A DNA stretch of 64,000 bases, taken from Rhodobacter calidifons. GTDB taxonomy: Bacteria > Pseudomonadota > Alphaproteobacteria > Rhodobacterales > Rhodobacteraceae. Position numbers and translations under genes: made by a program. Below, piece after piece: positions 34,909 to 44,065 of this stretch; position 1 is the first letter of the stretch, and every line of letters starts with the position of its first letter. Under the pieces are notes generated by a model. That model did not search any database. It was given only the letters and a program-made list of their open reading frames with translations, and was not told the DNA's origin. The stretch is from contig NZ_JAANHS010000003.1 of NCBI RefSeq assembly GCF_011174775.1, forward strand, positions 248,001-312,000, written 5' to 3'.

Positions 34909-35811
34909 CTATGCGGAACGATTGGCCCAGGCCCGGGCGATGTAGGTCGCCGTCATCAGGTCCAGATGCGCGCCGCCGCCGTTCTTGGCGATGGTGATCT
35001 CGTCATCCGACCGGCGGGCGTAAAGCGCGGGGTCGTCGTAGAAATCGGCGATCACGTCGGCTTCGGTGATCGCGCCCGAAGCAATCGGGTCCATCAGTTC
35101 GCCGATGTGGTGAAGGGTGGTGGCGCGGCTGTCCACGAAGACCCGCGCGCGAGCCATGGCGGCGTCGTCCACCTCGCGCATCCCGGGCTTGTAGGCGCCG
35201 ATCAGGTCCAGGTGCTGGCCCGGTTGCAACCAGTCGCCCCGGATCAGCGGTTCGGTCGCCATGGTGGCGGTGCAGATCACATCGGCCGCCCGGACCGCCG
35301 TTTCCAGATCCTCGGCCACCGGCAGGCCCATCGCTTCGGCCGAGGCGCGCGAGCGGCTCCAGACGGTGAAGCGCGCCTCGGGGAACAGGGCGGAATAGGC
35401 TTCGACCATGCTGCGCGCCACCGCCCCGGCGCCGACGAGGAGGAAATTGCGCGCATCCTTCCGCGCGAGGCGTGAGGCGGACAAGAGGCTGTCGCCCGCC
35501 GTCTTCCATTTGGTGACCAGGTGGAAATCGACGATGGCCGTCAGCTCTCCGGTCGCGTCGTCGAACAGGGTCACGGCGCCGAAGATCGTCGGCACGCCGC
35601 GGGCGGCATTGCCGGGGAAGATCGTCGCCACCTTGACCAGCGCGCCCAGCCCGTCGATCCAGGCTGCGCGGTCCAGCAGCGTATCCTGACCGCGATAGAG
35701 GAACATGTCCCTGATCTCGGCCCGGGGCAGGCGGTGCCCGGCCTCGAAGGCGTCAAGCAGGCCCTGCCAGGACAGAAGCGCCTCGGCCTCTTTCGGAACG
35801 ATCTGGGTCAT
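34909..35811 (-). CDS. Ornithine cyclodeaminase / mu-crystallin family protein
   Basis: A 300-residue Rossmann protein of the ornithine cyclodeaminase family, which deaminates or reduces amino or imino acids with NAD(P). Segments are [21 protein letters not shown], the Lys of [21 protein letters not shown], the dinucleotide motif [46 protein letters not shown], and the C-terminal FYDDPALYA. The ATG at 35811 overlaps the upstream HAD stop by four bases. The family also includes ketimine reductases and other imine-reducing enzymes; the exact substrate is open. It is the last gene of an EamA-HAD-cyclodeaminase operon. Confidence 0.83.
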   Translation of the reverse strand: MTQIVPKEAEALLSWQGLLDAFEAGHRLPRAEIRDMFLYRGQDTLLDRAAWIDGLGALVKVATIFPGNAARGVPTIFGAVTLFDDATGELTAIVDFHLVTKWKTAGDSLLSASRLARKDARNFLLVGAGAVARSMVEAYSALFPEARFTVWSRSRASAEAMGLPVAEDLETAVRAADVICTATMATEPLIRGDWLQPGQHLDLIGAYKPGMREVDDAAMARARVFVDSRATTLHHIGELMDPIASGAITEADVIADFYDDPALYARRSDDEITIAKNGGGAHLDLMTATYIARAWANRSA

Positions 35812-36431
35812 AGCCCTGCCTCTTCGTTGGTCAATAGTCCCTCGGCCACCAGTCGCGCGGCCCAGCCTTGCCAGCTTTCGAACTGATGCGTGCGCCAGCC
35901 CCGGCGGGCGGCGGCGGTGATGTTCTCGGCCTTGTCGTCGGTGAACAGCAGCCGGTCCGGAGCGATGCCGCAATCCTCTTCCACCGCCTGATAGATGCGG
36001 GGATCGGGTTTCGAGACCCGCAGCCGGCCCGAGACATATTCGCGGTCGAACTCGCCGAGGAAATCCAGCTTGGTCCGCGCCTCCTCGTAGGAGTAGCTGC
36101 CGAAATTGGTCAGGCAGAAGACCGGCACGCCCTTGCCCCGCAGCGCGCGGAGAAGGGCGATGGAGCCTTCGATGCGGGGGCTTGCCAGCTCGATCCAGCG
36201 GTCATACCACATGCGGATTTCGGCGGCCCAGTCGGGGTGGCGGTCGGCCCAGTCGTAGATCGTCTCGCGGAAGAGCGCGCCGTCGTCGATCAGCGCGTTC
36301 ATGCGGAACAGATCGACCTCGGCAAACAGTTGGCGGCGGCGGCCCTCGCCCAGAACCCGGTCGTAGAAGGCCTCGGGCTGCCAGCGGGTCAGCACATTGC
36401 CGATGTCGAAGATCACTGCCTCAGGCTGCAT
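35808..36431 (-). CDS. HAD-superfamily hydrolase, YihX/haloacid dehalogenase-like
   Basis: A 207-residue HAD phosphatase-like protein. Motif I is FDIGNVLTRW, with the nucleophile Asp but Gly in the +2 position where many phosphatases have Asp, as in YihX-type phosphatases and dehalogenases. Motif II Thr is in FCLTNFG, motif III Lys in SKPDPRIY, and motif IV is FTDDKAENI. A helical cap lies between motifs I and II. Substrates of YihX-like proteins include sugar phosphates. It overlaps the EamA gene upstream by 11 bp and the cyclodeaminase downstream by 4 bp. Confidence 0.85.
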   Translation of the reverse strand: MQPEAVIFDIGNVLTRWQPEAFYDRVLGEGRRRQLFAEVDLFRMNALIDDGALFRETIYDWADRHPDWAAEIRMWYDRWIELASPRIEGSIALLRALRGKGVPVFCLTNFGSYSYEEARTKLDFLGEFDREYVSGRLRVSKPDPRIYQAVEEDCGIAPDRLLFTDDKAENITAAARRGWRTHQFESWQGWAARLVAEGLLTNEEAGL

Positions 36432-37356
36432 CGCTTTTCCGTCTCAACACCGTTTCCCGCCAGATCACATAAAGGCCCGAGCCGCAGATCAGCGCAATCC
36501 CGACCCAGGACACCGCGTCGGGGAAGGTGCCGAAGACGACCAGCCCCCAGAAGATCGCCAGCGGCATCCCGACATATTCGAAGGGCGCGATCAGCCCGGC
36601 CTCGGAGGTGCGGTAGGCCTGCGTCACCATCATCCCGCCGATCCCCACCGACAGGCCGGTGGCCAGGAAGATCGGCCAGTCGTGCAGCGGCGGCCAGATC
36701 CAGGGACGGAAGAGGAAGGCCCGGATCCCGTCTTCGGTGGCCAGATGGCCGTCTCCGGCCCAGGCCCCCATCGCAAGGCTGACGAGGACAAAGCCAAGCT
36801 GGACATAGAAGGACAGCGTCATCGCGCTTTCGGTGCCGCCCATGTGGCGGGCCAGCAGGTTTCCGGCGGCGTAAAGGACGGCCGAGAACAGGACCAGAAG
36901 GGCTGCGGGCTGGATGACTCCGGCGCCGGGACGCAGCATGACGATGACGCCGACCATGCCGATGATGACGGCGGCCCAGCGCCGGGGGCCGACCTTTTCG
37001 CCCAGGAACAGGATCGACAGCAGCGTGATGACGATGGGGCTGACATAGGCCACCGCCACCGCATCGGCGAGGTCCATCACCGCAAGCCCGGTGAAGTAGG
37101 TGACGTTCGACAGCATGACGATGGCCACGCGCACAAGGTGCGTTGCGGGGCGATGCGTGACCAGCTGCGACCAGCCCCGGTCGGACCAGTGGATCACGCC
37201 CAGGATGAAGGCCATGGCGACGATGGCGCGGATCAGGATGACCTGATGCAGCGCATAGCCGCCCGACAGGAACTTGATCGAGACATCGTTGACCGAAAAG
37301 ATCAGCGTGCCGCCGATGGCGAAGAGGATGCCGGTCAGGGCGGGGGAACGGGCCAT
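36421..37356 (-). CDS. EamA/DMT-family transporter
   Basis: A 311-residue EamA protein with about ten membrane segments: GILFAIGGTLIFSVNDVSIKFLSG, VRVAIVMLSNVTYFTGLAVM, AVAVAYVSPIVITLLSILFLGE, AAVIIGMVGVIVMLRPG, and later FEYVGMPLAIFWGLVVFGTFP. First gene of a three-gene minus-strand operon with HAD and cyclodeaminase genes, so its substrate may be an amino acid handled by them, which is inference. Confidence 0.87.
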   Translation of the reverse strand: MARSPALTGILFAIGGTLIFSVNDVSIKFLSGGYALHQVILIRAIVAMAFILGVIHWSDRGWSQLVTHRPATHLVRVAIVMLSNVTYFTGLAVMDLADAVAVAYVSPIVITLLSILFLGEKVGPRRWAAVIIGMVGVIVMLRPGAGVIQPAALLVLFSAVLYAAGNLLARHMGGTESAMTLSFYVQLGFVLVSLAMGAWAGDGHLATEDGIRAFLFRPWIWPPLHDWPIFLATGLSVGIGGMMVTQAYRTSEAGLIAPFEYVGMPLAIFWGLVVFGTFPDAVSWVGIALICGSGLYVIWRETVLRRKSDAA

Positions 37357-37430
37357 GCGGCCACAGAAGCCGGGGGGCCGGGTTCCGTCTGTTCCGCCCG
37401 CGACATCAGGTGACGCAGGCAGGCCGGGGA

Positions 37431-37784
37431 TCAGGGGTTGGTCGCCGGGGCTTCGGTCGCCGGAACTTCGGGGGCGGGTGCTTCGGCCGCCGGGACTTCG
37501 GGGGCCGGGGGGGCTGCGGGGACCTCGGCCTGCGCAGCGGCGGCGGCGGTTGCCGCAGCGGCTTCAGTTGCGGCTTCCAGCTTCTCGCCCAGCTTGTCGA
37601 TCTGGGCCTGAAGCTCGGCCACCTGCTTTTCCAGCGCGGCCTTTTCGGCCTCCATCTTGTCCAGCGCGGCTTCCTTCACCTGAAGCCCGGCCTGAAGGGC
37701 GGTCACGCTCTGGCTCGACTGGTAGGCGTAGAAGCCGAGGATGGCGAGCGAGGCCAACAGAATGGCAAGGACCAGATTCTTCAT
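37431..37784 (-). CDS. Single-span membrane protein with coiled coil and Pro/Ala-rich tail
   Basis: A 117-residue protein with one N-terminal membrane segment (NLVLAILLASLAILGFYAY), an approximately 45-residue coiled coil (KEAALDKMEAEKAALEKQV continuing AELQAQIDKLGEKLEAATEA), an Ala-rich stretch, and a C-terminal tail of repeated APEVPA-like units. This looks like a periplasmic spacer or scaffold, with the tail perhaps crossing the cell wall. No named family recognised. The repeats of GAAGTTCCGG-like DNA suggest the tail length varies between strains. Confidence 0.75.
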   Translation of the reverse strand: MKNLVLAILLASLAILGFYAYQSSQSVTALQAGLQVKEAALDKMEAEKAALEKQVAELQAQIDKLGEKLEAATEAAAATAAAAAQAEVPAAPPAPEVPAAEAPAPEVPATEAPATNP

Positions 37785-37875
37785 CCGCAACTCTCCGACT
37801 GCGCCTGTGGTGGCGGCACCTGACCACAAGCGCCGCGGTCGCACAAGCGGGATGGTGCGAGACTCCGGGGGCCGG

Positions 37876-38361
37876 TCAGGCCGGGTCGGCGAAGACCTGG
37901 ACCCAGTAGTAGCGCAGCGCCGCCCGGTTGCCCCGGATCGGGCGGTCGTCGGCCTGATAGACAAGGGCGATCCCGGTCTCCTGCATCGTGCAGTCCAGCA
38001 TGTTGCGGCGGTGGCCGGGGCTTTTCAGCCAGCTTCGCACCACCTCGCCCGCCGATCTCTGCCCCGCCGCGATGTTTTCCGCCGCCGCGCGGTAGTCGTA
38101 GCCCTGCCGCCTGATCCGGCTGGAGAAGCGGCTGCCATCCTTGCCGGCATGGGCGAAGAAGTCCTGCTCGGCCATCGCCCTTGCATGGGACCGCGCCGCC
38201 GCCATCAGCTTCGGATTGGGCCTCAGCGGCCCGCAGCCCGCCTTGGCCCGGGCCGCGTTGACCGCCGACAGGACCGACTCGGCCGGCCCGGCCGCAAGCG
38301 GCGGTGCCAGCGCGACCGACAGTGCGATGAGAGCGGCGCTAGCCCAGGAAGGCCTGGGCAT
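37876..38361 (-). CDS. CAP/SCP-like domain secreted protein
   Basis: A 161-residue protein with a signal peptide (ASAALIALSVALAPPLAAG) and a CAP (PR-1-like) domain. The domain shows VLSAVNAARAKAGCGPLRPNPKL, AARSHARAMAEQDFFAH, the RQGYDYRAAAENIAAGQ block and WLKSPGHRRNMLDCTMQETGIAL, all characteristic. Two cysteines could form a disulfide. Bacterial CAP proteins are secreted and mostly without known substrate. I take the ATG at 38361, whose 5' end overlaps the esterase gene by 23 bp; a further-upstream ATG at 38415 would lie inside that gene. Confidence 0.87.
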   Translation of the reverse strand: MPRPSWASAALIALSVALAPPLAAGPAESVLSAVNAARAKAGCGPLRPNPKLMAAARSHARAMAEQDFFAHAGKDGSRFSSRIRRQGYDYRAAAENIAAGQRSAGEVVRSWLKSPGHRRNMLDCTMQETGIALVYQADDRPIRGNRAALRYYWVQVFADPA

Positions 38362-39169
38362 GGAAGGACACATGGTCCTCCATGAAGGTCGAGACGAAGA
38401 AATAGCTGTGGTCATAGCCCTTCTGCATCCGGAACGTCCCCCCCTGCCGCGCCGAGGCCATCGCTTCGGCCAGTGCTTCGGGGCGGAGCTTGTCGAGGAA
38501 CTGGTCGGACGTCCCCTGATCGACCAGCAGCGGCCCGTCGAATCCCCGGCGCCGCATCAGGAGGGTGGCATCATGCGCCGCCCAGGACGACTCGTCCGTC
38601 CCGAGATAGGCAGAAAACTGCGGACGGCCCCAGTCGCTGGACGTCGGGTGGCAGATCGGCGCGAAGGCCGAGGCGGATCTGAAACGGCCCGGAAAGCTCA
38701 TGGCGATGGTCAGCGCACCGTGGCCGCCCATGGAATGGCCGGTGATCCCCTGCACCTCTTCGGCCAGCGGGAAGGCGTTGAACAGAAGGCGCGGCAGTTC
38801 GTCGGTCACATAGTCCCACATGCGGAAATGCGGAGCCCAGGGTTTCCGGGTGGCGTTGACGTAGAAGCCCGCGCCCTGCCCCAGCGCGAAGTCGGGGTCG
38901 TTGGCGACGCCCTCGCCGCGCGGGGAGGTGTCGGGGAAGACCAGCGCGATGCCTGCCTCGGCCGCCCAGCGCTGTGCGCCGGCCTTCACCATCGCGTTTT
39001 CATGCGTGCAGGTCAGGCCCGAGAGGAACCACAGGAGCGGCACCGGCCCGTCCTCGGCCTGGGCGGGCAGGAAGAGGCCGAAGGTCATGTCGCAGGCGCA
39101 GGCGATCGAGGCATGGGTATAGACGCCCTGGACGCCGCCGAAGGCCCGGTTCTCGGACACGGTTTTCAT
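38339..39169 (-). CDS. fghA: S-formylglutathione hydrolase
   Basis: Hydrolyses S-formylglutathione to formate and glutathione, the second step of glutathione-dependent formaldehyde detoxification. The 276-residue esterase-D-type alpha/beta hydrolase has LLWFLSGLTCTHENAM, the segment FPDTSPRGEGV, nucleophile elbow GHSMGGHGAL (catalytic Ser), Asp in VDQGTSDQFL and His in GYDHSYFFVSTF. The partner adhC-type dehydrogenase gene is not in the window. The ATG at 39169 overlaps the AEC transporter stop by four bases. Confidence 0.93.
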   Translation of the reverse strand: MKTVSENRAFGGVQGVYTHASIACACDMTFGLFLPAQAEDGPVPLLWFLSGLTCTHENAMVKAGAQRWAAEAGIALVFPDTSPRGEGVANDPDFALGQGAGFYVNATRKPWAPHFRMWDYVTDELPRLLFNAFPLAEEVQGITGHSMGGHGALTIAMSFPGRFRSASAFAPICHPTSSDWGRPQFSAYLGTDESSWAAHDATLLMRRRGFDGPLLVDQGTSDQFLDKLRPEALAEAMASARQGGTFRMQKGYDHSYFFVSTFMEDHVSFHAQAFLG

Positions 39170-40101
39170 ATGTAGCCCCCCTGGCTGAGCAGCGCAATCA
39201 CGGCTGTCACCGTCAGGACCGAGGCGGCCGTGGACAGCAGGATCGCGGTGGAAACCCGTTGCGGCGCAACGCCGTAGTGCTGCGCCAGGATGAAGACGTT
39301 GCCCGCGACGGGCAAGGCGGCGGCGGCGATCATCACCCCCGCCGGATAGCCGGTGACGCCCAGCAGCCAGCAGGCCCCGGCCACGGCGGCGGGGTGCAGG
39401 ACCAGCTTGGCCAAGGACAGCCAGGCCGCGACCTCGATCCGTTCGGCCGAGCGGCCCGCCAGCGAGGCGCCGATGGCAAAGAGGGCGCAAGGCGTGGCGG
39501 CGGCGCCGAGGAGGGTCAGGAACTCGTTCGCCGGGGTAGGCAGTGCAAGGCCGGTCGCGCCCCAGGCGATGCCCAGGACGACCGAGACGATCATCGGGTT
39601 CTTCGCCAGTCCGGTGGCCAGGATGCCGAAGGTCTGCGCGCTGACCCGCCCGGCCCGCAGGCCCGTGATGATCATCGTCAGGATCGAGGAGAACACGATC
39701 AGATCCACGGCCAGAACCAGCAGCACCGGCCCGACCGCCTGCGGGCCAAGCAGCAGGGCCAGCATCGGGATGCCCAGGAAGCCCACATTGCCGATCACGC
39801 CGGTATGGGCCTCGAACACCGCTTCCTCGGCGCTGGTGCGGCGGGCAAGCGCGACGCCCGCGACAACCAGCCAGACGGTCGAGGTGGCCAGCAGGTAGGC
39901 AAAGACGAAGGGCCAGGAGAGGATCGCCGCCACATCCAGATTGGCGGAAAAGCCGAACAGCATCGCCGAGAGGGCGAAGTAGAACACGAAGCGAGTCAGG
40001 TAGGCCGTCGCTTCCTGAGAGAAAAAGCGGGTGCGCCCGGCGGCGTAGCCGAGGCCGATCACGGCGAAGAAGGGCAGGGTCTTCAGGAGGATCGCAAGCA
40101 T
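39166..40101 (-). CDS. AEC-family (auxin efflux carrier-like) transporter
   Basis: A 311-residue membrane protein with about ten segments, e.g. AILLKTLPFFAVIGLGYAAGR at the N-terminus and the internal pseudo-repeat. NVGFLGIPMLALLLG and KNPMIVSVVLGIAWG are family blocks, along with ALPVAGNVFILAQHYGV near the end. AEC members export malate, auxin-like or other carboxylates in bacteria. It is translationally coupled to fghA, so an acid produced in C1 metabolism, such as formate, could be considered, but this is speculation. Confidence 0.88.
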   Translation of the reverse strand: MLAILLKTLPFFAVIGLGYAAGRTRFFSQEATAYLTRFVFYFALSAMLFGFSANLDVAAILSWPFVFAYLLATSTVWLVVAGVALARRTSAEEAVFEAHTGVIGNVGFLGIPMLALLLGPQAVGPVLLVLAVDLIVFSSILTMIITGLRAGRVSAQTFGILATGLAKNPMIVSVVLGIAWGATGLALPTPANEFLTLLGAAATPCALFAIGASLAGRSAERIEVAAWLSLAKLVLHPAAVAGACWLLGVTGYPAGVMIAAAALPVAGNVFILAQHYGVAPQRVSTAILLSTAASVLTVTAVIALLSQGGYI

Positions 40102-40482
40102 GGCCGCAGAGGTGTCACGCAAGCGCGGAAAGGGCAAGGCTTCCGGCCGGGAATCGGTCGGCCGGCGACCGGCCCCGCCAGAAGGCGGCGGACCGGGGCC
40201 GGACCCGGCCCGATGTGGCAAAAGCGGGGCAAGGGGATCGCGCGGATTGTTTCTGCCGCAAAGGCCCTAATGGGGGTGGGGCGGGAAAACCCTACTACTC
40301 TTGGCTGTGCCGCCGGTCACACCAGACATCGAGCATCCCACCGGGTCTTCCCAGGGTTGTGCGATTGTGGCGAAAAAGGAACGAAATGGCTTCACGTTTT
40401 GGCCCAAGTCATTGGCTATCCACATGAGATGCCGCGCGTGCCTTTCGGGGGAAGGGCAAGGTGCGGGCAACCGGGAATTGCA
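40102..40482. other. 381-bp gene-free spacer upstream of the kinase module
   Basis: Divergent promoter region between the AEC transporter (minus) and the protein kinase (plus). The left third is very GC-rich with nested inverted repeats (for example CGGTCG/CGACCG near 40154-40174). The right two thirds are comparatively AT-richer, e.g. around 40290-40430, where the kinase promoter should lie. No protein of convincing composition is encoded and no defined binding site was recognised. Confidence 0.5.
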
Positions 40483-42132
40483 ATGAAAGCTGCCGCACTG
40501 AAGATCGACCGTGACGATGCAGGCCCAGGCTCCGAGGAGCTGCCCGCCGGCACGAAGCTGATGTTCGGCCAGTATACCATCAAGTCCTTCGTCAACAGCG
40601 GCGGCTTCGGGATCGTCTATCTTGCCATCGATTCGCTCAACCGCACCGTGGTCATCAAGGAATGTTTCCCGTCCAGTTTCTGCCGCCGCGTCGGGCTGAG
40701 GGTCGGCGCGCGGTCGCGGGCGCAGCAGGAGGATTTCCGCTCTGCCGTCCGGCAGTTCGTTCAGGAAGCCGTCACGCTGTCGCAGCTGCACCACCCCAAC
40801 ATCGTCAAGGTCCACCAGGTCTTCGAATGCAATGACACCGCCTACATGGCGATGGACCATATCGACGGCTACGACCTGTTGCAGACGGTCGAAGGCAGCG
40901 CGCCGCCGCTGCGCCCGAAGGAGATCATGTCGCATCTGATGGCGATGCTTGACGCCGTGGGCTATGTGCATGCCCAGGGCCTGCTGCATCGCGACATCTC
41001 GCCCGACAACATGATCGTGGACCCCGCGAAGGGTCAGCCGGTGCTGATCGACTTCGGCGCCTCACGCAAGGAAGTGACCCGGAAAAGCCGGGTGGTATCC
41101 GGCCTGCGCGTGGTCAAGGACGGCTATTCGCCGCAGGAATTCTACGTCACCGGCAGCACGCAGGCCCCGTGCAGCGATCTGTACGCGCTGGCGGCCAGTT
41201 TCTACCACCTGATCTCGGGCGAGACGCCCAGGACCTCGCAAGAGCGGCTGGCGGCGTTGGCCGGGCGCGAGGGCGATCCGCTGCGTCCGCTGGCCGGGCG
41301 CTTCCGCGGCTATCCGCCGGAATTCCTGCGCGCCATCGACAAGGCCATGGCGATCTTTCCGCGCGACCGGCTGCAATCGGTTGACGAATGGCGCGCGATG
41401 CTGGGTCTGCCGGCGCAGGCGGCCGTGGCAACGCCCGTTGCGGCGCCGAACCCGGCAGCCCCTGCCCCTGCGGCGATGGCGCCCAGGGCCGTGGTCGTTC
41501 CCGGGCCCGGGGTTGCGCCCGCAGGGCTGGCGGCTCGCTTCGCCGAAATCGCAAAGCCCCCGGCCGCACCCGAACCGCAGCCGGTCCTCGCGGACGGCAG
41601 CGCCCCGAGTGCCGGGACTGCGCCGGAGCCGGCCCCGGTCAGCCCGCCGCTGTGGCGCGAGGTCATTGCGGCGTGGCGGCGCTCGCCGGCCCTGCTGGGC
41701 GGGGGGGCCGTGGTCCTGCTGGCTCTGGTCGGCCTGCTGGCCCTGCCGAAGCTTTTGCCTGCGGACCGTGGGCCCGCACCCGAGGCGGCCCCTGCGATCG
41801 CGCAAGCCGCCGAGGCCGATGCCGCGCCGGTCCGGAACCTGACGGTGGTCAACGCGCTGCGGCTGCCGAACGGGATGACCTTCGAGATCAACGAAACCAC
41901 GACCGGAACGCAGACGGTGGTGGCCGAGATCCCGCCCGGGGTCGAGACCGATCTCAAGCCGGGCGACGTGCTGCTCATCTATTCCGCATCGGGTGAAATG
42001 CTGGGCACCGGCACCGCCCTGCGGGACATACTTCAGCGCGAGTTCGGTCAAGGGGTGACAACTTACAGTTTTGTGGTGCGGCGCGGTACGCGTACAGTGG
42101 ATGCAGGATTCCGGCTGGGGGTGGCCGGCTGA
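40483..42132 (+). CDS. Transmembrane Ser/Thr protein kinase with PDZ-like periplasmic tail
   Basis: A 549-residue Hanks-type kinase. The cytoplasmic kinase domain (about 30-300) has Gly-loop GGFGIVY, ATP lysine K59 in VVIKECFP, the helix-C glutamate near E95, catalytic HRDISPDN (D171, N176; the usual Lys two after Asp is Ser), and DFG at 190-192. After a Pro/Ala-rich linker, one membrane span lies at about 404-425 (LLGGGAVVLLALVGLLALPK). The final 100 residues contain DLKPGDVLLIYSASGEML and SFVVRRG, a PDZ-like pattern. It would sense an envelope signal and phosphorylate cytoplasmic targets. FHA and PP2C genes follow directly. Confidence 0.87.
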   Translation: MKAAALKIDRDDAGPGSEELPAGTKLMFGQYTIKSFVNSGGFGIVYLAIDSLNRTVVIKECFPSSFCRRVGLRVGARSRAQQEDFRSAVRQFVQEAVTLSQLHHPNIVKVHQVFECNDTAYMAMDHIDGYDLLQTVEGSAPPLRPKEIMSHLMAMLDAVGYVHAQGLLHRDISPDNMIVDPAKGQPVLIDFGASRKEVTRKSRVVSGLRVVKDGYSPQEFYVTGSTQAPCSDLYALAASFYHLISGETPRTSQERLAALAGREGDPLRPLAGRFRGYPPEFLRAIDKAMAIFPRDRLQSVDEWRAMLGLPAQAAVATPVAAPNPAAPAPAAMAPRAVVVPGPGVAPAGLAARFAEIAKPPAAPEPQPVLADGSAPSAGTAPEPAPVSPPLWREVIAAWRRSPALLGGGAVVLLALVGLLALPKLLPADRGPAPEAAPAIAQAAEADAAPVRNLTVVNALRLPNGMTFEINETTTGTQTVVAEIPPGVETDLKPGDVLLIYSASGEMLGTGTALRDILQREFGQGVTTYSFVVRRGTRTVDAGFRLGVAG

Positions 42133-42171
42133 CCCTGCGATAGCAGACACTCTGGACGGGGAGAAACCAAC

Positions 42172-43014
42172 GTGAAGTTCCTGCGCTCGATCTTCGGTGA
42201 AACGGATGAGACGGAGCCCGCACCCGCCACGGTCGAGGCTGGTCCGGATCCAGTACTGGCTGCCCTGGCAGAGCTGGAGGTGAAGCGGCTGCGCGAGGCG
42301 CTGGCCGCCGCCGCGCCCGCCCCTGCGCAGGCGGCCGAGCCCGCGCCGGCAGCCGCAGGCGAGGTGACGGTGGCGCGGCCGGTGCGCGTGGTGAAGGCAA
42401 AGGCACCGCTGCCCGAGGGCGTCGCCGCCCCCGCCCGCAGCATCTGGGACCTCGAGGACGAAGCCGCGAAGGCCCCCGAGGCAGCATCCGCATCGCCGGC
42501 GCGGCGGCCGACCCGGACAAAGACCCGCGTGCTTGGCTTCGAGGCCCAGCCAGCCGCCGTCGTGCCGCTGTTCGAAGGCGCCGGAGGCCTGCCGATCGCC
42601 GAGGCGACGCCCGCCCCCGGCAAGGGCTATGTGATGTTCCCGGTCGGATGGCTGGTCATCAAGGACGGCCCGGGCAAGGGGGCCTCCTTCGCCTTGTCCG
42701 AAGGCGTGTCGCAGATCGGCCGCGGCGCCGATCAGACCGTGTCGCTGGACTATGGCGACATGGCGATCTCGCGGCAGAACCACGCCGCCATTGCCTATGA
42801 CGGCAGGACGCACGAATTCCACATCGGCCATGGCGGCAAGTCCAACCTGGTGCGGCTGAACGGTCGCCCGCTTCTGTCAACCGAACCGGCACGGGACGGG
42901 GACGAGATCCAGATCGGCGAGACGACGCTGGTCCTCAAGGTTCTCTGCACGCCCGAATTCAACTGGTCGCGCTGCGAGGAAGAGGGGGACGAGCATGATA
43001 TGGCGATCGCGTGA
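42172..43014 (+). CDS. FHA-domain protein
   Basis: A 280-residue cytoplasmic protein. The first 150 residues are Ala/Pro-rich and probably disordered. The C-terminal half (about 165-265) is an FHA domain with GWLVIKDGPGKGASFAL, IGRGADQTVSL and SRQNHAAIAYD, where the Arg and Ser/His positions are those that recognise phosphothreonine. It lies 39 bp after the kinase gene and its 3' end overlaps the phosphatase gene by 20 bp. It is the likely kinase substrate and adaptor. FHA proteins paired with kinase and PP2C occur in type VI secretion loci, but no other type VI gene is seen here. Confidence 0.88.
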   Translation: MKFLRSIFGETDETEPAPATVEAGPDPVLAALAELEVKRLREALAAAAPAPAQAAEPAPAAAGEVTVARPVRVVKAKAPLPEGVAAPARSIWDLEDEAAKAPEAASASPARRPTRTKTRVLGFEAQPAAVVPLFEGAGGLPIAEATPAPGKGYVMFPVGWLVIKDGPGKGASFALSEGVSQIGRGADQTVSLDYGDMAISRQNHAAIAYDGRTHEFHIGHGGKSNLVRLNGRPLLSTEPARDGDEIQIGETTLVLKVLCTPEFNWSRCEEEGDEHDMAIA

Positions 43015-44056
43015 ACCCCGTTACGACGTCGCCTCGGGCATCAGCCAGGGCGCGCGGGACTATCAGGAAGACGCCATCACGGCCGATTTCCCGGTCGGGG
43101 CCGAGGCCGGCTTCGTGGTGCTGGCCGACGGCATGGGCGGCCATGCGGCGGGCGATGTCGCCTCGAAGATCGTGCTGACCGAGGTCTTCTCGGAGCTGAA
43201 GTTCCATTATGCCGATGTCCAGGCCTTCGAGCGTCGTGCGCCCGAAATCCTGCGCAACGTGGCCGACCTGGCCAACCAGACCCTGCGCGACCATGCCATG
43301 CACCATCCGGAAACCGCGGGCATGGGCGCGACGCTGGTCGTACCGGCCCTGGTCGAGAACCGGCTGTGGTGGATCTCGATCGGCGATTCGCCCCTGTTCC
43401 TGTTCCGGGGCGGGCAGCTGAGGCAGCTGAACGAGGACCACTCGATGGGTCCGCAGATCGACTACATGGTCGAGGCGGGACTTCTGGACGCCGAGGTCGC
43501 GGCAAACCATCCCGACCGGAACTGCCTGATGTCGGTGCTGATGGGATCGGCGATCGCGAAGGTGGACTGTCCGTCGCAGCCGCTGGAACTGAACGCCGGG
43601 GACATCGTGATCTGCGCCTCGGATGGCTTGCAGTTCCTGAGCAATGCGCAGATCGAGAAGGTGCTGACCCGGTATCGCAAGTCGCGTTCGACCGAGATTG
43701 CCGAGCGGCTTCTGGACGAGATTCATCGCCTTGCCGATCCCGATCAGGACAACATCAGTTTCACCGTCATCAAGGTCAACGACGCCTCGGTGCGCCCGAA
43801 GCCGGCCCGCGCATCGCAGGACTCGGTCGCCATCGCCCGACCGCGCGGCTTGACGAAGGCGGTCACGGACCCCGACCTGCTGCCGGTTCCCCCGCAGGAC
43901 GCGCCTCCGACCTTCGAGCCGAAGGAGGCCGCCGCCTTGGTCGGCACGGCCCTGGCCGAGCCCGTGGGCATCGAAGATGCCGCCGATGACGGGATCGAGG
44001 CGCCGGAAGCACCCGCTGTCGTCGTCGTGCCGCGCCGGTTCGCAGCGCTTGCCTGA
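42995..44056 (+). CDS. PP2C-type Ser/Thr phosphatase
   Basis: A 353-residue metal-dependent phosphatase that would reverse the action of the linked kinase. Motifs: GARDYQEDAITADF, VVLADGMGGHAAGDVASK with the metal Asp, GMGATLVV, WISIGDSPLFLFR, EDHSM, VICASDGLQFL and DPDQDNISFTVIKV with the final metal residues. The last 100 residues are a low-complexity, Pro/Ala-rich tail of unknown role (ending VVVVPRRFAALA). Its start overlaps the FHA gene, so all three genes form one operon. Confidence 0.92.
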   Translation: MIWRSREPRYDVASGISQGARDYQEDAITADFPVGAEAGFVVLADGMGGHAAGDVASKIVLTEVFSELKFHYADVQAFERRAPEILRNVADLANQTLRDHAMHHPETAGMGATLVVPALVENRLWWISIGDSPLFLFRGGQLRQLNEDHSMGPQIDYMVEAGLLDAEVAANHPDRNCLMSVLMGSAIAKVDCPSQPLELNAGDIVICASDGLQFLSNAQIEKVLTRYRKSRSTEIAERLLDEIHRLADPDQDNISFTVIKVNDASVRPKPARASQDSVAIARPRGLTKAVTDPDLLPVPPQDAPPTFEPKEAAALVGTALAEPVGIEDAADDGIEAPEAPAVVVVPRRFAALA

Positions 44057-44065
44057 TCCGGCAAG

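Noticed and set aside
40400-40420. TTGGCCCAAGTCATTGGC as a possible sigma-54 promoter for the kinase
   Set aside because: The GG and GC elements are 14 bases apart rather than the required 12, and the -12 element reads TTGGC.
40483-44056. Kinase/FHA/PP2C genes as part of a type VI secretion locus
   Set aside because: No Tss, Hcp, VgrG or TagF gene is present in the surrounding 64 kb.
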